Shown: positions 48,601 to 60,600 of the stretch, in pieces | How the letters are laid out: the number at the start of each line of letters is the position of its first letter | Position numbering within the stretch: the first letter of the stretch is position 1 | NCBI GenBank assembly: GCA_958510825.1 | Contig: OY294051.1 | Span: 1,488,001 to 1,552,000 of the forward strand | DNA from: Brachypterus glaber | Lineage: Eukaryota; Arthropoda; Insecta; Coleoptera; Kateretidae | Direction: 5' to 3' | Length of the DNA stretch: 64,000 bases | Notes under the pieces: generated by a model | What the model saw: the letters and a program-made list of their open reading frames with translations, nothing else | The model's database searches: none | Told to the model about the DNA's origin: nothing | Position numbers and translations under genes: made by a program

Positions 48601-51600
48601 ATTTCGTAACTTTTTTCCAGGTTGGTACCACGAAAAAAACTATAAATCTTGCATGAAAATCGTCGAAAAATAGAACTTGTTCTAATAATTTGATGGCTTG
48701 AAAATAGCATCAAATTTGCCTGAAGGCATGCGCAGTGACTGAATCATCCTTGCAACAAAATTGCATAGCACCAAACTTGCGTACAAATTGCTTCGTGAAA
48801 AGGTGCCTTAATGCATTAACCATAACTTTTATAAAGGAAAAAAACACGATCGAGCAAAAAGAGCCCCTTTAAAGGGGCTTCACATGTACTAAATATACCT
48901 ACATTTACTTAATGAATACATAATACATATTATATTTTTAAATATTTGTCATGAAAATTTTATACTTAATTCAAAAACAATGGAGATTTCTCCCGTTAGA
49001 TTAGACAGGGACAAAAGTTCTAGCCAAAAAGGATAGAAGACATACATACACTCCCACTTCCACCCAACCAAACAAATTCTGTATTTGTTCTTTGTTGAAC
49101 AAATACAATATTTACTTGGCCGGGCGAAAAGTGTAACTATATTAAAGAAATTACTGGCGCCATCTAACTTTTAGTAGAATTATCTTGTTCTACAGATTCA
49201 CATTAGCTATGTTCGTTCGTACCGCTCACTGGTACACTTTCCGGCCAACCAAATAAATACTGTATTTGTTGTATGGAAAACAAATACAGTATTTATTTGG
49301 TTGGCTGGAAAGTGTAGCACAAATGAGATAGAGATAGGGTAGACGTCTTTTGTTTCATAATTCTAGTTGTAGAGAGCTCCATTGTTATAAATCTTTAGTA
49401 CTCCGTTTTTATATTCTCGGAATTGTAGTAACACTAACATTTTGAAATATCTATATAAACAAACAAATAAAACAAACAATTCGTGAAGATATGTTATGCT
49501 ACGCATTCCATTATATACTATTCACAGTGGATGGTATATTTTTTCCGAATGCTTAAATGCAAGTTATTGAAAATGAAAAAAATAAGTTCTTCTCAAAAAA
49601 AAAAAAACAAAATGTTTTCATAGAACGAAATAAATAAATAAATAGAGAAAATCAAACAATGTTTTTTTCATTTAAAGATATTTTTTTCGAAAAAAGAAGA
49701 AATTTAAAGATAAAATTAAGTTCTTTTTTGATTTTTTAAAAAGTTTAACCCCCATAATTATTAATATGTCATTTCTAATAATGTATACTCAAGTTATTTT
49801 GTTTATAAATTTAAAAACTTGAAAATTACTTTTTGTTACAATTGTCGCTGTAATGTTTGTTTAATAGACAATAATAGTTATTTATGGTACTAGTGGGTAA
49901 AGTAAGATATTGCCCATGAGAAGGGCAATATCGGTTTACCCATGAGTGCCATACAAGGTTTTATCCAATAAATAGCTTAGGAATTCATGTTTTTATTAAA
50001 AATTTTAATGACATTTACAAGAAAATAATTTGACAAGTGACATTTGAGTGGGTAAAATAAATAATTATCCACTCAATAAAGTAAAAGCCACACGGGGGTT
50101 ATTATTGAGTTTATCTATTTAAAATAAAGCTGGTAATTGTCTTATTATCTGTATGTATTGGATAAATTTATATTTTGGAGAGATAACTTTTTTTCTATGG
50201 TTTATATGATTTATTGCTGTTGAGGGTGGGCCCAAAACCCTTATAGAAATACCCATTGTCCTTTAAAGTAATTTTCATAATATAAGAAATTAAAAAAAAT
50301 TCTTTTTTTTTTTTCAATCATTTGAAAACGTGTAGCGGTAATTTTTTTTGATATGTCTGTCTATCTCTCTGCCTTATAACTTTTAAACTAAATGTCGGAT
50401 TAAAAAAACATATTTCAACAAAGCTTTTGCAGTTGGTGTTACGTGAGATAACTCACTTATTTTTGTCTTGTGTCTAAGTTTCTGAAACATAGCGATTTAA
50501 TTATATTGTCCGGAAAGGGTATCCTTTTTAGTCTGTTTCCACTTTTTGACCAGGATCATAAATTATTCGTCAAATTGTAATTTCGTGTTTGCAAAAAAAG
50601 GAGTCTGATGGACTTTAGATTTGAAATCATTAATCTTTATTTCATGGATTACATACGCAATAAAAAAAAACTGTCTGACCCAAATGTAAGGAACAAAAGT
50701 CTAGACAGATTTGCATCTAAAAGATAAAAAACTGTTATTAAAATGAATTTAAAATTTCTAAAGGCTTAATTAAAAAAAATACAATTCATGTGAATTTTTG
50801 TTTAAAACAGATAAGATTGATAGAACGAGACGTCCTAACTGAAAACAATGTTGTTGCTGTTGCTGTTCAGCATTAAATTAAATCATCCTATGATATAATA
50901 GTATATTCTATAACTAGTATGGAACAGACAATATTCCGCGCGAGCGGAAAGTTTGTCATACGAGCCACCAGGCAATGTTTTTTGTGACTCGACATTGTAA
51001 ATGCAAAAAAACACATATTTTTAAATAAAGCGATTAATTTTATTTAATAATTTTATCAAATCAGTACTTAAAAAAGATTTTTATTTAATTTTAGCACATA
51101 TTTACAAATTATAATGCAAAAATTGAAGGTTATGTCAGATTGTTGTGACAGATATCAGGTTTAAATATTTAACAATATATAGAGCAGTTTTATTTTTTTT
51201 AACTAAATTGATAAAAAATTGGTCAAATATTAAGAAAAACTAATGAACTTTATATAATTTTAAAGCAAAACTGTAAATTACATTAAATTATTCAATATTT
51301 CATGGTAAAATATATATATTTTTGCTAATTTTGCTACAGTTTTCTTTACTTTTATAAACAAGAGATGGCACTACATGTGCTCATTCTAACACTTGATACG
51401 GATTCATACCGTATCTAGAGCTAGAGCTAGAATGGATTCAATCTGTGTTTGAAAAGTGTGTGTATTTGCCTACATTCTAAAGCAGTCGTAGAAAAAAGAA
51501 ATTCTAGCGCATATAAACATTATCTTCAGATTATTCCTTTATATCTCCATCATTTTTATTCCGGAATTTCTGCAATAGTACACCTAGTCCAGAAATTAAA

Positions 51601-54600
51601 AAAAAATTGAATTATATCCATTTTGACCTATTCGGCATTTTTTATAGACCAATGGAGTCAGTAATGAAGCATATGAATTTACACCCGAAGATCCTGTAGA
51701 AAAATTGAATAATTTGGAAAATGGTAAAACGGTAAGTAAAATAATTACAGAATTAAGAAAACAATCTAGTTATATACTTAAAACCAGCAACTTAAAATTT
51801 TAATTAATCTTCAGTAAGAATTGGTAGTATATCTTTACGTATGCCCATATAATTTGATGTAAAGAATATTAATTTTAAACTTGCAGTGCTCTCTAGAAAG
51901 CAAAATCAAAAACTGAGTTAGGTAGTAGCTGCAGCTGAAGATAATATAATACTACTATGATAGTTTAAAAATTTGTATTTAAAAGAACTATTTTTTGTAG
52001 CAAGAAAATAAAACAAGTGAGGACCGAGGCCAGTGGGGAAATGGGATAGAATTTCTCATGTCCTGCATAGCGATGTCGGTAGGCCTTGGAAACATTTGGC
52101 GATTTCCCTTCACAGCTTACGAAAATGGCGGTGGCGCGTTTCTTATTCCATATTTGATTATTTTGACGCTTATAGGAAGGCCCATGTACTATATGGAGAT
52201 GGCTTTGGGGCAGTTCACAAGCAGAGGAAGTATAAAGACTTATGAGATGTTGTCTCCAGTTTTTAAAGGTAATGCGCGATTTAACCAAGGCCTTTGATTG
52301 TGTTCGCCATGATGACGTATATACTTGTGTCTGACCCTGTCGAATTGACAATTATTGTTCAACCTACTAAAGTTTTAGATTTTAAATATATACAAAATAC
52401 TGTGTACCTCAAGGACATGTGCTAGAGCTACTTTTAAATAAAATTATCGTCTCGACAGCTCTGATATTTTCGTTTGGTTTGGTTTGATTTATTTAATACC
52501 CAGAAATATGATTTTGGAGTTTTACAAGTACAAACATTATGAGACAATGATTCTAGTTTTTAAATGTGTTGTGGTATTTAACTAAGGCCTTTGATATTGT
52601 TCACCACGGCGACGTACACTATAAGTAGAACACCTAATTTGTTCTTGTTTATTACTATTACTACATAAAACTTACTTATGTCCAAGTCATTTTCAAGTTA
52701 TGCATATAGATCTAAGCTTAAAAATTTAAACAACGCCCTATATAATTTGGATACTCCAAAATAGAGCGATTTTATTTTATTTTTTATTTTAATTAACTTT
52801 TCTCTGTTTGTTTTATTAATAAACCTTGTTATGTGAAAAACACGTAGCATGAATAATAGGATATTTCATTTAAGTCAATTTTTGAAAATTTTGAGTTACC
52901 TTCGATTGGAAACTAAAAAATATATAGTCCTTAATGGGTTACGGTGACGTTCAAGTATTACGTGAGCAAATTTTGGACAAAATTCTTACACTTCATACCC
53001 CGAATCTGGCATTATTAAAGGCTGTAGCGATTTCATATTTTGTCCTAAGGCAGCACCCAAAGTCTACAGCCTTTAAAAAGCAAGAATCCGGATATGAAGT
53101 GTATGAGTTTTTCCCAAAATTTGCTTACGTAATACTTGAACGTCCCCGAAGATGAGGATAATGAAAATACCCTAGGGTAAGAGGTACTGAATAAATTCAA
53201 TAGTTGCGTTGAAAATAAATACGGCTAAACCCCTGCAGGTATAGGTTGGTCACTGATACATTGCGGTCAGGTTTTTTCAGAAAAAATATTGTGTGGCAGA
53301 TTAAATTTTAAATTGTTTGTTTTCTAAACTAGTTTTAGAATAAAATAGTTTCATTAAAAAATTTTTCATTCAGTGTAAGTTTAAATTTACATAATATAAT
53401 ATGCCTAAAAGAAAAATATCGCTACTCCACAACGTTTCTGCTGATAAAATCTCCAATATAGTTTTCCGCATGACACTAAGTCTCTGACGGAAGGGGGAGG
53501 AATCATTCGAGCTCTCTTCTTTCCGTCAAGAGCGTTATAAGGCGTGCGTGCCTACATCGGATCTCCCACTTGCACACACATTCCAAACATATTTCCCGAA
53601 GCCACAGATCTGTGTGTCAAACTTTTCTTTTTAGTTATACATAAAATAGATTTACTTGGCTCCAAAATAGTTTTTTGCTATGTAAAGTAAATAAAAAGAA
53701 TACGTTTATTGGAAATTTAAAGCAATTCCTTTTTATATTTACTCACAGCTTACGGCGGAAAAAGTTTTCGTTGACTTAGAAAGTATAATTTCAATAATTT
53801 TAAACTTTGCGGAAAAGTTAGGAAGTTAGTGGTTTACCCACTTTGTTTTATTGAATTACTGTAAAGATATTTTTTCTTATTGCAACTTTTATTGTTTTTT
53901 TTTTTATCGAATGGGTTTAGAAATAAACTGAAATAGTACGCTATTTCGCCTTAGCAAAAATTGCAAAAAAATATTTTTTGCCCCAATGTAATTTTTGCGG
54001 GGAAAACTAGTAAAATCATTTTGCTATTATTGTAATTTAAGGCTATTTTTAAGAAAATATAATTTTTCGATTTTTGTTCATCAGTAAACTATCCGTATTT
54101 GGGGGAGTAGAGAAAAACTAAGAAAAACTAAGAAAAATTCACCTGAGCAATATATACAATAAAGTTTATATCTTTTTTGATATGAGAGATAAAAATATGA
54201 TTTTTTTTTATGGAAGCTAAATTCTTGGACTATGTTACACTTGTCTCCGTAGTATACACCAAGTTTTTATATGTCTGCTGCCAGCATGGTTACACTTGCC
54301 CCAAACGGCGGGGAAAGTGCAACCATACGACATGGTAAAATTTTTTTTAGATTAAAAAATTGTGGTATATTACTTAAAAACTTGTTACTACTGTTTTTCT
54401 AAACCTCCAGGTTACTTACAAAAAAAATACTTTCTGCCCTGATAATGCTTATTTAGTCACGGCTGATTTTTAAAAAAGAACTAAGCATTTTTGCCGTTAC
54501 ACTTACCCCACTCCACCCTAACTAACAATTCATTTTATTTTAGATTTTAAGCTTTCACGGCCATTAAGATATAAAGAACTTTCACTTTCGGGTTTAGACC

Positions 54601-57600
54601 GTGTTAATGGATTTTCACTTTCCGACGTTTCGTCTCTTACTACTAGAGACATCTTTAGGGATTAATCTGAAACTAAGTTTCGAATCAACTTGTGTCACTA
54701 TTTATGACGAGTTGTGGTTATTCACCCGTGACGACCTTTTTCCTATCAAAGACTTCCATATTGCAGGTAAGTGGTAACCAGTGTCCCGATTGATATTGTT
54801 AGGATGCTTGATGATTTCTATCGATTCCCGTATCTTCCTTGGCATTTTTCTGTTTTCTGTTAATATTTGTTTTGTTTCAGACAAATTGATTTTATGACCT
54901 GTTTCATGTACATGTTCGGCTACTGCCGATAAGGAAATTTGTTTCTTTCTTATATTGCGCTCATGCTCTTGAAGTCTTGTAGAAAATACCCCTGAGTTCA
55001 GAAGGCGTATATAAAATACCCTGCTCCTGTGGTACGGTTTACATAGGTGAAACTAAGAGAAAAATTTCTACAAGACTTCAAGAGCATGAGCGCAATATAA
55101 GAAAGAAACAAATTTCCTTATCGGCAGTAGCCGAACATGTACATGAAACAGGTCATAAAATCAATTTGTCTGAAACAAAACAAATATTAACAGAAAACAG
55201 AAAAATGCCAAGGAAGATACGGGAATCGATAGAAATCATCAAGCATCCTAACAATATCAATCGGGACACTGGTTACCACTTACCTGCAATATGGAAGTCT
55301 TTGATAGGAAAAAGGTCGTCACTGGTGAATAACCACAACTCGTCATAAATAGTGACACAAGTTGATTCGAAACTTAGTTTCAGATTAATCCCTGAAGATG
55401 TCTCTAGTAGTAAGAGACGAAACGTCGGAAAGTGAAAATCCATTAACACGGTCTAAACCCGAAAGTGAAAGTTCTTTATAACAATTCATTTTATTTTCAG
55501 CTATCGGCTATGGCCAAATAATCAGTGTAACATGTGTTTGCACCTACTACTGTTGCCTAATGGCTATAACTATATTATACCTTCTAAATTCATTCACTTC
55601 TGACCTGCCCTGGACTACGTGTCTGGACTCCTGGAGCCCCTATTTGCAGGAAATCAACAAAACTTGTGTGGACTCGAAGGATAAATTAAGCACGCTTACA
55701 GGAGATAGCATTAGTTCATCGGAAATGTGGTTCAAGTAAGGCGATAACTTAAAAATGCAAGAGGTGGCTAAAAAATGTTAAGCTAAGGTTTTTTTTAGAT
55801 AATTATGAAACGATGACCTATTATAACAAATGACAGGATATAATATGACACACTAAGCCATATTTTGACATTTTATTACATAGTATGACAAATTATGATA
55901 GGATAAGAAAGAATGACATATTATGACATATACTGATATATTGCATATAATGACATATGTCGCTAAGATATTATGAATATGATATATTATCATATAATAA
56001 TATAATATAATACCTACATATAATATAATATGACATATGGTGACATATTACTACATATTATGACATTATGATACATTGTAGTATATTATGATATACTATG
56101 GAATGACATGTTATGACATTATGACATATTTAACATATTATGACATATTTTGACATATTATTTTGACATATTATGATATATTAGACATTACAACATACTA
56201 TGACGTATTTAAAATATTATGACATATAAAATATTGTGGTCTATTTTATTATGACATATTATTACATATTAGACATATTGTGACAAATTATGATATTTTG
56301 ACATAAAGCAATATATTATGGCCATAATAATTTTAGTATTTTGTGTAAAAATAACTAGTAAAATCTTTACTAGAGAAATAAAAGAGGAAGGTATTGTTTC
56401 GTTAATAGAATATTTTACTCCAATGTTACATTGTCTTTTTAGTTTTACTATAATGTACTACACATCATTTCTAACGATTTTAATTCTTTTCTAGTTGCTA
56501 AAACCATTGTCCACGTTTTACGGTTTCATAAAAGTTCATGCCAAACGTATCTTTTTAAAGGTTATTTTTTTCTATTTTCTGTTGTTACAGTTTAACTTTA
56601 GTATATTTTTCCTAATAGTTTGAAATTTACTTTGCCAGAAATTTTGTTTAGCTAATTTAAATCTTTATTTTTTAATTCTTTATTTAGGCGTAAAATTAAG
56701 TGCGAAACTTATGTTTTGAAAAGTTTTTTCTTTTTCCTGATTTTAAAGTTGACATTTAGTAAATTTTTTCAAGAGTATAATCAAAAAATTTGTATTTTCA
56801 GCAAATATTTTTAATTTTATTTTAAAAAAAAGTCAAAATTTGTGATTTAATTTTATTTAAGAAAATGAAGTGGGGAGGACGCTAACTTCTCTTTTTTTGA
56901 GCTGAAGTTTGGCACAGAATTTTGTTATGGTATGACTTTTTTTTTAAATATTCTATTCTACATAAAAACAGCGAAAGACAATACCAAGAATCAAGAGTCT
57001 TATTTGTAAAATAGAGTATTCTCTTTCTCAACATCATAATTTTAGCAAAAATTACTTAACCTAGCTTTAAGCCATGTCTATATATTGTAAAAATTTTCAA
57101 TGTAAAGCTAGCTTAACTTTTGTAACCAATTTCTAAAGTTCTGAATTTTACATTTTACATTATGCTTGTTTTTTTCTTTTCTTTTGGTTTAATATTTCAA
57201 TTTATTAAGGTTAGCAAATGCGAAATCTTTTAAAAGCAATACCTATCTACCTGAATCTTTTAATTAAATTAAAATCTAGTTTTATTATTCAAGACGAAAT
57301 ATAGTGGAAAATTATGAAAACGTCGCTATTTGAAAAGAAAAATATATTTTACTTAAGGTATAGGTACTTCTGGAGAAATTTAATTTAATTTTATTCGCTC
57401 TTACATACCCATATTCTTTTATAAAATATTTATAAAGTATTCAACATAATTTGTTAAAAATAACTGTACAATGTCAAAAACACTTTACCTCAAGAGTAAT
57501 GTACACTGTTTTTTTACTAAAGACTAAATAAACATTTTAGACTCCCTAATTTTATTGATTTAAAATGGTGGTAACTTGACAAAAATTAGTTTATTTTGTC

Positions 57601-60600
57601 TGTAATCTTAATAACTGTGACCTAATATCCTGGAGATTATTTTATTATACTCAGAAAGACTATTATACGATGGTTTTCAAACTAAATCGTCAAAAATTAA
57701 CTCATATCAAAAATATTTGTACACAAATGTTTTTTATCAAATTTTTTCGTCGGTCTGTCTATCTGTCCGCCTGTCCTTCCGTCTTTCCGTCCTTCCGACC
57801 GTCAGTCCATCTGTCTGTCTGCAAATCTTTATATTCCTATCGCCGAAACTAAGCATTTTTAAAATGCATAGTCGACACTGGAATCAATCATATTTTTTTA
57901 TTTTTTATTTTCAGGAAAGAAGTTCTCCACCAGTATGACAACATCTCCAACGGTCTAGGAACTCCACACTGGAAATTAACACTATGCCTCTTTGGCTCCT
58001 GGGTCTGCACCTTTTTGCTACTGGTACGAGGGGTACAAAGTTCTGGAAAAGCATCGTATTTTTTGGCACTTTTTCCGTATGTGATCATGATAACTTTGTT
58101 GATCAGAGCTGTGACGTTAGATGGAGCTATGAACGGGATGTATTATTTTATTAGGACTGACTGGAGTAAGCTTTTGAAAGCTGAGGTAAATATAATTTTT
58201 AGTGGTTTGAAACAGCTTTTTATCCAAGACTATCCCTAGTAAATTCTTAAATTTCCCTTGAATCTCCAAACCTTATATATTTTGTTATTTTGGATCATTA
58301 TTCCATCCTAAGCCTACCTACATTTCTTCTTCCAGCTCGCTCTTCAAAACAGTTTGAACCCTTCATCAGTGTTGAAGATATGACATACCCCGGTACAATT
58401 TATTTCAATAATAAAATTGAAATTAATTGAAATTAGCCCTTATTATCTGAAGGTAACATTCTATGTAACACCTTTCAGTGATTTTTCATTAGTATCTTGT
58501 AAAATCTTATAGGGGTGGGTCCGGGTATACCATAATTTACAACTCTTTTAGGCCCTAAAGTAAAATAATAATGTAACGTTTATGGAGACACTGACGTAAG
58601 CTTCTTAACCAGCCCTTTAAACTAAATCTTGTGTTCTATTTAATATAAATAACATATTTTTATTTGAAGACAAATATATTTAAAAAATTATTCGTTTAAC
58701 TTTAAAAATTAAAATGATTAAACCATTTTATTTTCTCTTGACTCATTAAGGGTTAAATTAAATTTGTCTCAGTAATTATTATTATATTTCTTAAAAGAAC
58801 TCGAACATTTACATTAGGTTGCAGTGTAAAATTTTAGCCTAAATTACAATAATTATAAGCTTTTGTTTTATACAAGTGCATTGTTGTCTCACTTACATAA
58901 TTACGAGTATTTTTTCTTGTAGGTGTGGTATGCAGCTGTAACTCAATGTTTTTTCTCACTAAACGTAGGATTTGGATCAATAATAATGTATTCTTCATAT
59001 AATAGCTTCAACCATAATGTCTACAGGTAACTAAGGTCTGTTTTTCTGCTCTGATTTTTTACCAAAAAATGTGATACTTTCTAAATATGCCTGCCTCAAA
59101 TAATGATATGTATTAACTTAATATCTAGATTTTTTATTACACAGAGTGATCAGTAACTGGCATTCCAAAAAAGAGGGGATTCTACATGCAAAAATATCAA
59201 AAAAAGTTCCTATAAAGGTTGGTGTTTTACTAAAAATAGGGTTTTCAATTAATAACTCTGGTACCCTTTAAGCTAGGGCGACGAGGTTTTGAATGTACAC
59301 TAGTATATAAGTAAGGGCAATAGTTTATGTTCATTTTTTTTAAAATATATCCAGAAACGTGCTTAGACAGGCAAAATGTGTAAGGCTTAACATATTTTTG
59401 CCCCATATTTTTTGGGTGCATTTTTTTTTGGATTTTTTGTAAAAAATATAGATTCCTTGAGTAAAAATACAAAAAAAAATGTCATATAGTGTAACACTGT
59501 AGGTGCAACCGTTTTCTAAAAAAAAAACGCAATGGCGATTTCTCCCGTTAGATTAGACAGGGACAAAAGTTCTAGCCAAAAAGGATAGAAGACATACATA
59601 CACTCCCACTTCCACCCAACCAAGCAAATTCTGTATTTGCTCCTTGTTGAACAAATACAATATTTACTTGGCCGGGCGGAAAGTGTAACTATAGTATTTT
59701 TATTAAAGAAATTACTGGCGCCATCTAAATTTTAGTAGAATTATCTTATTCTACAGATTCACATTAGCTACGTTCGTTCGTGCCGTTCAGTGCTACACTT
59801 TCCGGCCAAACAAATAAATACTGTATTTGTTGTATGAAAAACAAATACAGTATTTATTTGGTTGGTTGGAAAGTGTAGCACAAATGAGATAGAGATAGGG
59901 TAGACGTCTTTTGTTTCATAATTCTAGTTGTAGAGATCTCCATTAAGAGGAAGTAACATTTTGTACCACCAAAAATGTTACTTTTAAAAGGCTATTACTC
60001 CTTTAATATTAAATTTAGGTGTTTCGGTGAAGAAAACTTTTATGCTTTTTAATAAAAAATTGCCCTAAAGGATTAAAATTTTATTGGTGCTTTTTTTGTT
60101 CCCCATTCAATATTTCCATCTTCGAAGGGCTGAAGCTTCCTTAGGGCTCATTTCCGGGCCAACCTTTATAAAATCTAAAACTTCTTAAATTTTAGCATGC
60201 CAGTAACTGATCACCCTGTATATTATATTTTAGAGATGCCTTGGTAGTTACCACCCTTGACACGTTTACCTCACTTTTATCTGGAGCAACAATATTTGGA
60301 ATATTAGGCAACTTGGCTCACGAACTGGGGGTGGAACCAGATCAAGTGATAAATTCTGGTGGTACTGGTCTGGCTTTCATTTCTTACCCTGAAGCTATAG
60401 CTAAGTTTCAAGCTGTGCCATGGGTAAGTACCCTAACTTAGAGGCGATAACCCCTAATAAGGTAATTTTGCTTTTTCATTTTAAAAATTTTCAAAATTTC
60501 GGGAAAGCCTTCTATTCGTAATGGTTTGGACTTTTATTTTATCTGATTTTTTATTTTTTTTTAGCTCTTTGCAATTTTGTTCTTCCTAATGTTATTCGTT

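Larger units (their letters stand above)
54544..55479. mobile_element. Penelope-like element, inverted dimer, transporter 2 intron 3
   Basis: The left arm 54544-54984 is on the minus strand. The right arm, about 55060-55479, repeats it on the plus strand. The 75 bp between belong to the plus copy. Both arms encode the end of the GIY-YIG endonuclease and then a hammerhead motif. The reverse transcriptase is absent. Target duplication is 18 bp or more. Related to 13018-13551. Confidence 0.85.

Noticed and set aside
51965..52351. 128-aa minus-strand ORF and 70-aa plus ORF 52033-52245
   Set aside because: Shadow frames of transporter 2 exon 3 (52001-52268).
57670..57938. Ser/Val/Cys-rich ORFs
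   Set aside because: Arise from a CTGTC/CCGTC simple-repeat patch in intron 4.
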